Assembly (NCBI GenBank): GCA_030374765.1
Contig: JARGXX010000099.1
Location: forward strand, 1,612,001 to 1,676,000
DNA from: Agarophyton chilense
Taxonomy: Eukaryota; Rhodophyta; Florideophyceae; Gracilariales; Gracilariaceae
DNA: 64,000 nucleotides
Reading direction: 5' to 3'
Shown: positions 44,331 to 55,036 of the stretch, piece by piece
Position numbering within the stretch: the first letter of the stretch is position 1
How the letters are laid out: every line of letters begins with the position of its first letter
The notes under the pieces: model-generated
Database searches by the model: none
Seen by the model: only the letters and a program-made list of their open reading frames with translations
Told to the model about the DNA's origin: nothing
Program-made: the position numbers and the translations under genes

Positions 44331-47300
44331 TACGTGCTTCAATGTGTTTCTCGGATCGCCTTGCGGTTCCGGTCACCTGCGTGTTGGATACGGGGGCCGG
44401 ACAAAACGTTCTGAACTCCCGCGTCATACCTGAGGCGGTACTTCGGAACTTGAGCCGACCCCCCGACAACAACCCGCCTGTGGATGCAAATGAGCGCCCA
44501 TTAAACCTTCGAGGTATGCTCACCACTGTTGTGCAACTCGGAAACCTCAAGGTAAGACTGCAATTCTTTGTTGGTGACCGTTTTCCAACAGACTGACTAC
44601 TCGGTACGAACGTTATTGACAGAAATGTCAAAGCAAGCCCTCCTGTTTCCCGTACGTTCGCCCTACGTCACAGGGGACGAATTGCCATTTTAGGTAATAC
44701 GGAAACCAAACGAGGATGGTTCGTCGAACCGAATAAGACGATATCCACAGAAACGGTCTCCAACAATGTGCGCATTACCAAACAGGTTGTTATACCGCCA
44801 ATGCACCAAATATTGGTACCGGTGTCGTGTGCGACCCCGGGTTGGTCAAAATACAAAACCATCCGAGTTTAGCGCATCGACACCTCACCTTGATGGCCAA
44901 CGGGTTTGTAGACAACATCCCAAATCAACCCTTTAAGGTGTGTCTCAGTACCTTCAGCAGTCACGACGTGAAGTTGCCGAAAAACACAAATGTTGGCATT
45001 GCACCACCGGCAACACAAGGGGTCTTCACCGTAGCTCACACTGATCTCGGAGAGGTCGCCTTCGATTACGAAGGGGGGTCCGCAAATGCGTCCACAACCA
45101 CAAACGTATCGATAAACACCAACTTGGAATCAAAGCTAACCGATAAGGCATCGGTAGACAGTGACGAGAAACCGGACCCTGTGAGACACTGGCAAGATAC
45201 AGTTCAGATCGGTGAAGAAAACGGCGAACTGCGGGGCCGTATTCTCGACCTTCTGGAGGAGTTCGAAGCCATGTGGTCAGGCCATCTGGGCCAAATTAAG
45301 ACCACACAGCATCGCATCGAGCTTCTCCCTGACTCGAAGACGATTTATGGGCAACCATACCGTGCAGGTCCGAAGGCGAGAGAAGTAGAACTCAAAGAAG
45401 TAGATCAAATGCTCCAAGAAGGTGTAATTGAACCAGCCAACTCAGATTGGGCTAGTCCCGTGGTTCTGGTTCAGAAGAAAGGGGATAACCGTATGCGGTT
45501 CTGTGTAGACTACAGAAGGCTCAATAGCGTGACCGTCAGGGATTCGTACCCGATACCTAGAATGGATGAGTGCATCGACTCCTTGAGAGATGCGCAGATA
45601 TTTACCACGTTGGATGCCAATTGTGGTTATTGGCAGGTACCCGCAGGTGAGGAAGATCGAAACAAAACGACCTTCACGTGCCATGCAGGTTTGTTTCGCT
45701 TCACGCAGATGCCATTCGGGTTGCGCAATGCGCCAGCCACCTTTCAAAGGGCGCTGGACATCATCCTTTCGAAGGTTAAGTGGACAACCGCCTTGGTATA
45801 CATCGATGATGTAATCATCTATTCCAGATCGGTAGAAGAGCATTTTTCTCACGTGCGCACCGTACTAACCCTCCTAGCTGAGGCGAGGGTGACGCTGAAG
45901 CCACGCAAATGCGTCTTCTTTACCAGAACGGTTGAATACCTGGGCCACATACAAGGCCCTGGTACCCTAGAAGTTGCGCCGAGCAACATTAGAGCCGTAC
46001 AGGAGGTCAGGGTGCCACGATTTCAGACAGACATACGATCCTTTATAGGTTTATGCAACGTCTTTCGTCGCTTCGTGGAGTGATTCGCGAAAATAGCGGC
46101 TCCCCTCAACAAGAAGCTCCAGAAAGGTGAACCTGAATGGTTTGAGAATCTATCGAACGACGAAATGGATACCTTTGAGGGATTGAAACGAGCGCTGTTG
46201 TCGCCGCCAATCTTAGCGTTTCCGAAAACCGAGAAGGAATATTAAGCAGTAGTGTGGAGCATGTTGATGCTCCGTCCATACCGTTATGGTGAGCGCTTTA
46301 CGTTGCGCACGGACCACGATGCCTTACGGTGGATCCTCGGACTCGCAGATGCGTCTGATAGACTTGCCCGTTGGAGGTAGAGACTGTTGGAGTTTGAATA
46401 CGACGTACAGAACCGTCCAGGTATCAAGCACAACATAGCTGATGCTATGTCACGCTTATACACCTCAGGGTTAGAGACAGAACCTGTGGACGATGGCATC
46501 CCTTGCTTTTTGGTGTCATCAAACCAAAATGGTACCCGCGAACTCCTAAAAGGATGTTGGGACTTACCTGAAGAAGGTGCTTTGCGGAACACCGACATGG
46601 CAACGCAGATACTGACCCTAGAGGAAACGAACGTGATGCCCGTTATCCGAGAGGAGTTTCTACGAAAACAGGCCCAGGATGCGTACTGCAGAATCCTGGA
46701 TGACCAAATTGGTTTCAAAGGATCACAATTCGATGTGGACTGCAATGGGTACATCGTGAAAAGGTCAACCTTGGATGGTAGCCTTCAAAGGTGGTTCCGA
46801 AGGCGCGTCCCCCGAGAGTCTTGTATCTCGCGCACTACCCACCACCATCGGGACATCACGGTGCCACCAGGATGTACTACACCTTGAGGCAACAGTTCTA
46901 CTGGCCTCATATGGCCCATGATGTCTATACCTTTGTAGGTCAATGCGAATCTTGTGTTCGAACCCGCGGTGGTATTCGAAAGCATCGAAAGTACCTCAAG
47001 CTGTTTCCAGCAGCGGGTCCACTGGAGTTTGTTGCGATAGACCTTCTAGGACCACTTCTAAAGACCAAGAACGGGTATCAGCAAATTCTAGTGATCACCG
47101 ACAGCTTCTCGAAGCTTACGAGAGCGATACCTTTAAAGGATACGAAGTCAACCACGCTGGCGATCGTGTTCCTCAACAATTGGGTCTCCCCGTATGGTGC
47201 ACCACTGTACCTACTTACCGATAATGGTTCAAACTTGGCATCGAAGTTCTTCGAAGCAGTCGGTAACCTCTTGGGTATCAAGCACTATTTCACTACTGCC

Positions 47301-48360
47301 TACCACCTGCAGACGAATGGACAGGTCGAGCGCTTTAACCACACATTGGTATCAAGGCTACGACAATATACGGAAGAGCACCAAACTGGGTGGGATGAGC
47401 TGGTGCAACCGCTCACCTACTTCTATAACCTTCAGGTACACCGTTCAACGCAGACCACTCCCTTTGATTTGGTTCTTTCGCGACACCCCCCAGGTATTGT
47501 AGTGCAGGGAGATCACACCACCAGCACTGCAGCTGGCGCACTGACCCCTGCCCAGGTCAAGCGGAATACCCTTGTGAGGTTGAGGAGGGCTCTCAAACAT
47601 GCAGAGAGCCGCCTCACTGCAACCCAGAAGCGGTACAAGGCCGACTACGACCGTAGGGTAACCAAACTGGTCTCTGTATCCCCGGGACAATATGTCTACA
47701 TAGACAACCCACCTTCAGGTGAAAGACCACGACCGGGTGATGAATTAGACGATGACGCTATTGGCAGAGACATCATTTCGAAGCTTCTACCCAAATCAGT
47801 GGGATCTTATAAGGTATTGAACGCATCAGACCACACCGTTACGGTTGATCAAGATGAAATACCGAATACGATATCAATTGACCGTATTACGGTAGCACCG
47901 GAAACGGTTCAACATCGCATGGAGGCGGGCACCTCAGCCCGAGAGCCCAGAGCGGTAGCTCTGCACACTAGACCCTCGGAAAACCACACCCCAATTGAGG
48001 TGAATGATGAACTACAACGGGATGATCCGGATCACAGCCCTGTAACAGGGACGGAAATGGAACCTCACACGGTAACAGCGGGAGCTCTCCACCCGGCTCC
48101 CACAAACGAAGCTCCCAACTCGTACCATATGAACCCTTGAGGTGGCGTTCTCCCGAAAGATTAGGATCAAACCTCAGAGGAATTTCCCGTTGACCGTCTT
48201 GTGAACCACACTTGAACCTATAATGGTCTGAAGTACACCGTCAGATGGTATGGTTGGGGCCAAGAAGGAGACACCCTCGAACCCCCAGCCACAATACCCC
48301 CACACTTCCGTATCAGGTATTGGCGCCGTCGCAAGGAGCCGATGCCTGCAGACGGCTAAC
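44216..48360 (+). CDS. gypsy-1 pol region: PR, RT, RNase H, integrase, chromodomain-like end (fossil)
   Basis: Aspartic protease motif VLDTGAGQN near 44383. Reverse transcriptase at about 45200-45900 with FCVDYRRLN and the catalytic YIDDVIIYS near 45800. RNase H follows to about 46480. Integrase at about 46800-47700 has a His/Cys zinc-binding region, then IDLLGPL, LTDNGSN and NGQVERFN of the catalytic core. The 3' end near 48220-48330 holds a chromodomain-like YTVRWYGWGQEGD segment, which in chromoviruses steers integration to marked chromatin. The region is broken. Confidence 0.85.
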
Positions 48361-48519
48361 GTTTGACCTTCGTGGCACTCAGGCCTAAGGAAGGGGGAGA
48401 AAAGACGTTGTTTCCTGCAGAAGGTGGACTCATATGTATGTCAGATTACCTACAAGGGAGGACACGAAAGAACAACCAAATATAACAGTAGAGGAGACAA
48501 GAAGAGACAACAATTTACT

Positions 48520-49227
48520 TTAAGAAGGACCTGTCGGTTTAGGAGCAATGGAATCAGGAGGACCCGTGTTATTGACCACCCACGGAGGAAAACTTGCAGA
48601 AATGCTAGGAGCCATCGACCTAGGAGGTAACGAAGGAGCGGTAGCCCCGCCACTGGGGAGAGGAGTCGAAACCAAAAGAGGATAAACGAAAGGAACCGCT
48701 GGAGCGAGTTGCCAAACCGCAGGGTTCAAGAAAGCACATAGAAGGGTATCCGTCAAAGGATCAAATGGCGCAGCAGCAGAGATGCTTGCCAGATTGGCAA
48801 CCTGACGGGTGGCCAGTTGGTACATGTCCAACTGGAACTGATTCCGGAACTCACCAAGTTGGTTCAGCGCCTTCATGTATTGCGCATGGCGCGGCTGCAA
48901 ACCTTCAAGGAGCGACAATGCAGCAATTACGGAGTTAGGCCCAGCCCTCTGAAAGTTGGTGACGCAAGCCTGGCAAATGCGAGCCAGCAAACAGACCACG
49001 GGCGGAGAATCCATCATAGGTTGAGGCGGAGGATGAACAATACCCGCCAACAGAGGTCGAATCGGACCAGCAACCCGCGAGGAACTCTTTTGAGTAGGAG
49101 TCCCACCCATAGGGGTAGGCGACTTACGACCTTGAGGGTTAATCGGAATGCAAAACCGGAAAAATGTCGCGTAATTACCGACGGGGCCGCTCAATACCAA
49201 TAAGGTCTCACAACCGGAAGCTTCCAC
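48520..49227 (-). CDS. Antisense ORF of gypsy-1, unrecognised
   Basis: A 235-codon frame opposite in sense to gag-pol, between the end of pol and the 3' LTR, with ATG at 49227. The centre is helical and hydrophobic with little low complexity (NSVIAALSLLEGLQPRHAQY, then FDPLTDTLLCAFLNPAVWQL); both ends are Pro/Ser-rich. It matches no gag, pol or envelope domain and has no signal peptide. Antisense ORFs in this position are known in some plant gypsy lineages. A counterpart in the same place exists in gypsy-2 (51280-53055), though the two proteins show no similarity by eye. Confidence 0.5.
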   Translation of the reverse strand: MEASGCETLLVLSGPVGNYATFFRFCIPINPQGRKSPTPMGGTPTQKSSSRVAGPIRPLLAGIVHPPPQPMMDSPPVVCLLARICQACVTNFQRAGPNSVIAALSLLEGLQPRHAQYMKALNQLGEFRNQFQLDMYQLATRQVANLASISAAAPFDPLTDTLLCAFLNPAVWQLAPAVPFVYPLLVSTPLPSGGATAPSLPPRSMAPSISASFPPWVVNNTGPPDSIAPKPTGPS

Positions 49228-49819
49228 CGGAAGCTTCCACCACGGACCCAGGCCAACACCTCAATGGTTGTATCGACGCAAGCTCAGGTCCAACCGGTGC
49301 CAAGAGTCAATCTTTACAAGGTAGACGAAACCTGAAAGGTCGAGAAGCCAGGAAACCTTCAGGGAAAAGCCGGACAGTACGGTTACGGTCGCGACGCCTC
49401 CAATTAAGGGCAGTACTACCTGAAAGGTTCTCGAGCCGTGGGAACGACCAAGCGGGACGGCGCTGGGTAGGGACCTAGAAGGGAAATGAAGTTGGAGTAA
49501 CCGGGAAGGATGCGATACCAAGTTGGTTAGACAGTGGGCGATGCGGAAGCAGAATCGCAAGCAAGTAGGGCCACTACCGAAAATGTGTCCGCGAGCGCGT
49601 TAGTTACCCTGCATCGCTCTCATAACAGTCCCTACCTAAATGTTTGTCGCTCAAATCGGGCGCAGACGTCGTCGCGCGCCCTCCCCATCCGATACTGGCG
49701 CCGAGTTCTGAACCTCAAGTGATCGCGTGTCGTGGACAGACACCACTCTGCTACCCGCGTCGTTGTCGCTCGCAACCACTGTATGGTCTGATGGAAGGAG
49801 ACACGGGGGCGTGCCTCAC

Positions 49820-49835
49820 GGGTGGGTAGGGGGTC
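49820..49835 (+). other. Polypurine tract of gypsy-1
   Basis: A G-rich run (GGGTGGGTAGGGGG) ends directly before the TGTCGTA start of the 3' LTR, as expected for the primer of plus-strand DNA synthesis. Confidence 0.7.
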
Positions 49836-50393
49836 TGTCGTAAAGTGGCAGAAGGTTTGACTCTTGAGGTTGTCAATATCCTACACTGACCTTGTAGGTG
49901 ATGGATGCCAGGAATCATCGGTCATACAGCTCCGGGCGAGCTACCATCTAGGTGTTGTCAGCCACGTGTAGTGTTGACATGTACCTTCTGGATGAGGAAT
50001 GGTTAGTGATAGTAATTGTAATTATGTGTATTTTAGTACAGTAGTTGAGTGGCCACCTGGCACTGTAGCCAGTGTTGGCCAGGTCTCTGACACTAGGTCA
50101 GAGACCGTGCCTTGCTGGCACCTCCTGGGTGATCTGGAGAGTGCAGTCCACTGCATATAGGGAACTGCACCTCCCCCATCCTAATCTGGTAAAGACAGGC
50201 ACCACTTGGGTCACGACTATACCTTTTGGTTCATCGTTTCTGAACTACCACACAGGCTTTCCCGCGCGTCGACGCCTACCATCGTTCACCTACACGGTAT
50301 AGGCTAGTTGCCCCGCCATTTGCCCCTGCGGGTTTTCACGGTGCCCTGTTACCATCGAGGTTCACTACGTCTACCTTCTAAGGCTGAGCGTCA
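49836..50393 (+). repeat. 3' LTR of gypsy-1, incomplete within the window
   Basis: 558 bp, collinear with the first 558 bp of the 5' LTR. It lacks the last 76 bp of the 5' copy, including TACGACA, because gypsy-2 starts at the next base. Confidence 0.8.
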
Positions 50394-51232
50394 TGTAGGA
50401 CAATGCCCCCAAGGGGGAAAACATACGAAGACGTCCGGATCTTCCTCTCACGAGGTAACTGGCGCGGTAGAGCCCTCCCAGGGATCGGCGCGCAATGCCG
50501 GGTGTAAGCCGGAGCCGAACCGTCGCGACGGGCGCAGGGAGGCTGAAAGAAGCCGAGAATATCCGCCGAAGCGGTGCTTGCGTATCCTATGAGGCGGCAA
50601 AACCCACGAGAGTGGCGAGCACGACAGGTGTCAGTGCGGGCCGCAAGAGTGGGAATTGCCCAATGAAGGGGAGGAAAAGGGAAGGAAAATGGGAACGGAG
50701 GCAAGAGGGCGAGGTTGACCACGAGTCGCAAGAGGGGACTCGGGAATAGCCGGCACTGCCGGGTGTAGCAAACCGTATACACGGGCGGAACCACGAAGTG
50801 GGAATAGATACCCAACACACGAGGGCTGCTTGAACGTCCAAGGGGGTTGGGAAGCCGTGCACCACGGGAAATCCCTCCGTAAGGAGTTGTATATCCGCGC
50901 AGGCGGTTCGACCCAGAGCCAAGATCTGGAAGACCAAGATCACCCTTGTTGGGGAGACTTTACTGGACCGGCGGCCGCGAGGCCGGCGGCCTAAGTACTG
51001 TAGTCACCGTAGAATAGAATAAATTAAGTCTATCCTAAATAGCTAAATGTCCGCCTAACAAAGGGGCCAATCTGGCGGCCACGTGTATGGCACCCGGTCC
51101 CGCCAGTGCATCACCGGCGTTCCGGCCATTGCCATGAAAACGGATTACTCTTACTCATAAGGAGGTTGCACGCCGGAGGCTCCGGAAAAAACTTAAGTCC
51201 CCAAAAACCTCCCTGGAGGACGTTGCTCTTCA
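50394..51232 (-). repeat. 3' LTR of gypsy-2
   Basis: Inferred 839-bp LTR, in element orientation TGAAGAGC...GTCCTACA, with TG/CA ends. On the + strand its high-coordinate end (51232) is followed by TATCCCCCCCC (51233-51243), the complement of a polypurine tract. Its low-coordinate end abuts the truncated gypsy-1 LTR. The second LTR needed to confirm the limits is outside the window. Confidence 0.6.
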
Positions 51233-51246
51233 TATCCCCCCCCTTA
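51233..51246 (-). other. Polypurine tract of gypsy-2
   Basis: In element orientation AAGGGGGGGGATA lies directly before the TG of the inferred 3' LTR. Confidence 0.6.
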
Positions 51247-51279
51247 AGACAGGGCGAACACCTCGAAGAGGAAGTGGGC

Positions 51280-53055
51280 ATGGCAGCTCGTCATGATAAG
51301 AGCGCGTCCGACACCGGGTCTCCGGAAACCAACACACCTTCACCAAGGATCCCACGCAAGCTCTTCGCATCCGATTCCAACCACAGCACACCAACACGCA
51401 CCATGTCCAACCCCGACCGTCATAACATATCCGCGACTCCCGCCCTTGGCGGTTCCACCGGCTTCCGGTCCGCGCCCCACCCTGGGGATGTTACCAACCT
51501 CGCGTACGAAGACCGCCGTATTGGCGCCCGCTTTCGCGGACAGGCGGACCCACCGCAGTGGCCGATCTACGACGCCCTTGTGGGTGCAAATCCAAGAACT
51601 CGGCATGGCTCCGCGATGTTGCGGTATGTGGCTTGGTTTCACCCATTGGCTGTCCTCGACGAGGATTTGATCCACTCCTACACCGATAATTCGGAGATGC
51701 TCCCGGGCGACCTGCCCGACGTGGTGACCATGTCCTGGGATTTGCGTAATCGTATCGCCATCCCGGTACACCACCTACTCCGCCGACGCGGTGAATCCTC
51801 TGCCGAGGCTCAGGCCGCGTTTGTGGGGATCGCTTATCTCAGCCACCATCGCGCGCCTTTCGAGTTCCCGATACCGCCAGAGGTCGAATTCGACGTCCAC
51901 CTTTACCGCACTCGCAAGGAAATGTCGTACTGTGACCGTCTTAACGGATTGGAAACCCTCGCTTGGAGGGGCACACCGATCGCTCGGCAAGAAGCCCTTT
52001 GCTGGGTACGACCGATTCTTCGGGCAGAGTTCCGCTACCAACCGCGGCAGTCGCGCTCGAACTTCCTTCAGGACTTCATCCGCGATAAGCGGCGTTGGCA
52101 GGCCCGGACCGGGTATTTCGTACCGTACCAGAACACGGAGATTGAGCGCATCGCGCCTGCTCACCGACGTGGTCGGTACGTCAGTCTCCCAGACTGGTGG
52201 TCCTCCTTGGAGGCCTGCTGGGGTTGCTTCATTGAGCTGCCCCCAGTCTTCACTTATGTAGGGTCGTCGTTCTTGAACGATCCCCAGTCGGGGTGGTGGT
52301 CCGTCGTGGTAAGCGAATGGGCCGTCCGCACTGCGGCTTTTATCCTCGCTGAGGCGTACGACCAATACCGATTGTGGTACGTGCCACCGCGTGTGCGGGC
52401 TGCGATCCGTCGTTTGGACATGCGCATCCCCCTCGGGGGCGAGGCGAACGAAGAAGAGATGCTGGGCCTCCTCGACTTTGTGGAGGGGGTCCAGTGGGAT
52501 GAGGTCCCGCTGGAGAACTCCCAACGCATTCAACTGCGTCGCGGGTCTTGCCCCGGATTAGGGAGGAATACGGCGCTAGCGGGGGATTTCATCTACTTCG
52601 ACCCCTGGGAGTACCACGAGATCAGACGCGAGGAAGCGGAAGCCAACCGGCATGCGCCGCGTGAAGTCCCGGCCGACCACCCGCGAGGGTATGTCGACTC
52701 GAGCGACTATTACCACGGCTATGCGGATGGTGACCCGAAGGTCGACAACGAACCGGAGGATCCGGGTTACGCTCCGACGGAGGATGAAGAGTCTGGCGAG
52801 GCCGGTGAGGAGTCCGTTGAATACGGTGGTGCGGCTCCATCCGGGGCTGCTGATGCCGTGCGAACGGATTCCTATCCGACTCCATCGGTGGCGGGCCCGC
52901 CCGCAACTGCCGCTGGCGCGGAGCGGGGCGAGGTCATCGCGCGCTTCCTTCGGGAGGTGGGGCTTCGCCCTTCCGAGATCTCGGGTGATGTGGCCGCCAT
53001 GCGGGATGCCTTAGCCAACCGCCTGGGCGGGGGTCCACCTCGTGCGGAGGAATGA
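51280..53055 (+). CDS. Intact 591-residue antisense ORF of gypsy-2, unrecognised
   Basis: An uninterrupted frame opposite to pol, from ATG 51280 (MAARHDKSASDTGSPETNTP) to TGA 53053-53055. It starts 48 bp from the LTR edge, and AATAAA follows 60 bp after the stop, so it looks like a separate transcription unit that could use an antisense promoter in the LTR. N-terminal about 60 residues are Ser/Thr/Pro-rich. Residues about 60-460 are a globular-looking Trp/Tyr/Arg-rich domain (SAMLRYVAWFHPLAVLDEDL; YVSLPDWWSSLEACWGCFIE). Residues about 470-560 are acidic, and the end is a short helix (GEVIARFLREVGLRPSEISG). No RT, nuclease, envelope or membrane features. The frame also opens upstream to 51106, but only with GTG. 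Function unknown; that it stayed open while pol decayed is notable. Confidence 0.7.
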   Translation: MAARHDKSASDTGSPETNTPSPRIPRKLFASDSNHSTPTRTMSNPDRHNISATPALGGSTGFRSAPHPGDVTNLAYEDRRIGARFRGQADPPQWPIYDALVGANPRTRHGSAMLRYVAWFHPLAVLDEDLIHSYTDNSEMLPGDLPDVVTMSWDLRNRIAIPVHHLLRRRGESSAEAQAAFVGIAYLSHHRAPFEFPIPPEVEFDVHLYRTRKEMSYCDRLNGLETLAWRGTPIARQEALCWVRPILRAEFRYQPRQSRSNFLQDFIRDKRRWQARTGYFVPYQNTEIERIAPAHRRGRYVSLPDWWSSLEACWGCFIELPPVFTYVGSSFLNDPQSGWWSVVVSEWAVRTAAFILAEAYDQYRLWYVPPRVRAAIRRLDMRIPLGGEANEEEMLGLLDFVEGVQWDEVPLENSQRIQLRRGSCPGLGRNTALAGDFIYFDPWEYHEIRREEAEANRHAPREVPADHPRGYVDSSDYYHGYADGDPKVDNEPEDPGYAPTEDEESGEAGEESVEYGGAAPSGAADAVRTDSYPTPSVAGPPATAAGAERGEVIARFLREVGLRPSEISGDVAAMRDALANRLGGGPPRAEE

Positions 53056-53114
53056 CCGGAGCTTCCGGTAGAATGTAGGGCAGCGCAACTAGGGCGCCCT
53101 TGCCAGTAGTGAGA

Positions 53115-53120
53115 AATAAA
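53115..53120 (+). terminator. Candidate polyadenylation signal for the antisense ORF
   Basis: AATAAA lies 60 bp after the stop of the 51280-53055 ORF, on the same strand and within GC-rich DNA where it is unlikely by chance. Confidence 0.45.
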
Positions 53121-53389
53121 AAAGAAGAGGGTCGCCTTTCCGACGTCCTTTCCCAAGTCCGCTTCTTTCTTTCCGGGGTACCGGCCTTCTACCGGGGTTC
53201 CGGCGTTGCAGGGAACCAGCCTAGCTGGGAGTTCCGTGTTTAACGGTGGGCGCTTCGCGCGCGGACCAGGTAACTGGCACGACCACCAACGAGGTTGGGA
53301 TAGCGTGAGCGGTTGCTTTCTTCCCCGCGTTGGGGCATGGACGGAGATGGCGCGTGGCGCCATTAGCCATTTCATTCCGTGTTCACGGT

Positions 53390-54907
53390 TTATCCCTCTT
53401 GGGCGTTTACCAGCGTGGCTGGGAGTGCGGTCCGCGCAAGGCGGTGGTATCGCATTACCGCGGAGCGCGGGAGGTGCTCGATGGGCTCCGGGGTGTCCCA
53501 CTCCGGCCCGTATCCGTACCAGCGGGTCCGGTACTGGAGCACCCCGTGCTCATCGTAGCTATGTCCGACGATTCGGTCGAGGACGTACTCCTGCGCGTAA
53601 ACTTGCCGGCCTTGCCGGGTGGTGGTGACCCGAGCCTCAGCGCCGCGTGGTGCTGGGCTCGTCGTCGCCCGTTCCGGGTCACCCGGTTTGTCATTCCGCT
53701 CTCCAGTTGTTGCCGGGTTGCCGGGGATGCCGTACCGCTTCGCGGAAGTTGCCGGCGCGGACGGGTTGTGTTTCCGCTGGGCGGTAGGGGCTTCCCTGAA
53801 GTCCGCTCTTACCGCGAGTTTGCGGGGGTCCTTCCGTCTTGGTGACGGTTCGCCGGAGGCCTCCACTGGATTTGGGGCATGTGGCGTTCCCATTGGTGGG
53901 CAGGTTCCGCCGTGCGGTGCGCCGTGGGCGGTGAGTGGTGCACCGTCCCGGCGATCCGCCTCCGCGGGGTGGCTGTCAGCCAATGACCGGGATGCCGGGT
54001 GCCCATGGGTCCGATCTGCCGCCCGAGTCACGTGACCTTGAGGACGGGTGGTCGGACCGTCGCGGACGGTTGGCTCCGATTGTTCGGCAAGGGAGGCGGT
54101 TTTCGACTTGTCGTCGCACCTCTTTTCCCCCGTGGGGTTCGTACCGTTCTCAACGAAGTGGCTCGCTAGACCTGCTTTCGCAGCGCCCGCCGGAGTACCG
54201 GTATCGACAGAAATGCTCGGTGTGCGACTGCGAATGTGCGGGGAGCCCTCAGTTGTTTCCACGCGGTGTGGAGCGTCCGTAGGGTCTCGCTTCCTGGCTT
54301 CGGGTCTTCGAGCGCCTTGGTCCCCCTTGCGGGGTTGCGTGGCGGTCGGGTTGACCGCCGCCTCCCGCGGGAGCGGATTGGCGTCCGGCGACGATGCCGG
54401 TTGCCCGCTCGGGGGCCTTGCCCGGGGTGTCCGGTTAAACTTCCGTTGCGACGGCGATGCTTCCGCGATTGAGCGGGTCCACTCCCCCTCCTTAGACGGA
54501 ACGACGGGTGATGGTGGGCTAACCGCATGGCGGGTATAAATACCGCTGCGCGGCGCCCGTAAGGGTAGCTGGCCGCGAGGGCCAGGTGTTTCTGGCATTG
54601 CCGGTGGTTCCGATAAAGTCGGTATATCGGAGAGACCCCGTGAGGGGTGCGGTACCACGGCGGGGCGTGGTGCCACCGTTGTCCCCGTGGTATCCGAGGC
54701 CGTTTGGACGGGGGCTGATGCGTTCTCCGCATGCGGCGGTGGGGCGGCTACGATGCGGTCTTGTGAAAGACGTTCGTGGTCGCCGTTCTTGTCCACCACA
54801 ACGGTGCCGGGGAGGGAGGACACGACCCGGAACGGACCTTCAGCGACAGGCGAGAGCTTGTGACGCTTGTCGGTCCGGGGGTTGTAGTACTCCCGGCGAA
54901 CGATCAC
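53390..54907 (-). CDS. gypsy-2 pol 3' end: integrase tail, linker and chromodomain (fossil)
   Basis: It opens with an integrase C-terminal segment (REYYNPRTDKRHKLSPVAEG). A long Pro/Thr/Arg-rich linker of about 400 residues follows, then a chromodomain near the end (YVLDRIVGHSYDEHGVLQYR, then TRWYGYGPEWDTPEPIEHL) with the three aromatic positions expected for a methyl-lysine cage. This places gypsy-2 among chromoviruses. Broken relative to the upstream pol frame. Confidence 0.75.
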   Translation of the reverse strand: MIVRREYYNPRTDKRHKLSPVAEGPFRVVSSLPGTVVVDKNGDHERLSQDRIVAAPPPHAENASAPVQTASDTTGTTVAPRPAVVPHPSRGLSDIPTLSEPPAMPETPGPRGQLPLRAPRSGIYTRHAVSPPSPVVPSKEGEWTRSIAEASPSQRKFNRTPRARPPSGQPASSPDANPLPREAAVNPTATQPRKGDQGARRPEARKRDPTDAPHRVETTEGSPHIRSRTPSISVDTGTPAGAAKAGLASHFVENGTNPTGEKRCDDKSKTASLAEQSEPTVRDGPTTRPQGHVTRAADRTHGHPASRSLADSHPAEADRRDGAPLTAHGAPHGGTCPPMGTPHAPNPVEASGEPSPRRKDPRKLAVRADFREAPTAQRKHNPSAPATSAKRYGIPGNPATTGERNDKPGDPERATTSPAPRGAEARVTTTRQGRQVYAQEYVLDRIVGHSYDEHGVLQYRTRWYGYGPEWDTPEPIEHLPRSAVMRYHRLARTALPATLVNAQEG

Positions 54908-55036
54908 GTAGCTTCCCGGCTTGGGCGGTGCCGGTAGTGGTCCGCGTAAGCGGTTATCAAAATCCCGCTTGTAGGCGGCCTGGGCACGTTCCAGGGACTT
55001 TCGGGCGACCGGTACAAGCTTGGTAAGCCAGTTCTT

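Larger units (their letters stand above)
41212..50393 (+). mobile_element. Ty3/gypsy LTR retrotransposon gypsy-1 (chromovirus-like)
   Basis: A fossil LTR element with 5' LTR, primer-binding site, gag, protease, reverse transcriptase, RNase H, integrase, chromodomain-like end, an antisense ORF, a purine tract and a 3' LTR. The domain order PR-RT-RH-IN is that of Ty3/gypsy. It is broken, with roughly five to eight breaks in the coding region. Comparing the shared 558 bp of the LTRs by eye gave about 34 differences (about 94% identical), so it is of moderate age. The 3' LTR stops at 50393 where gypsy-2 begins; its missing end is expected beyond the window. Confidence 0.9.

Noticed and set aside
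46940-46970. tRNA-like B-box word (GTTCGAACC)
   Set aside because: It lies within the integrase coding region and has no cloverleaf; no tRNA or rRNA was found anywhere in the window.
51280-53055. Envelope gene of gypsy-2
   Set aside because: It is antisense to pol and shows no signal peptide or membrane segment.
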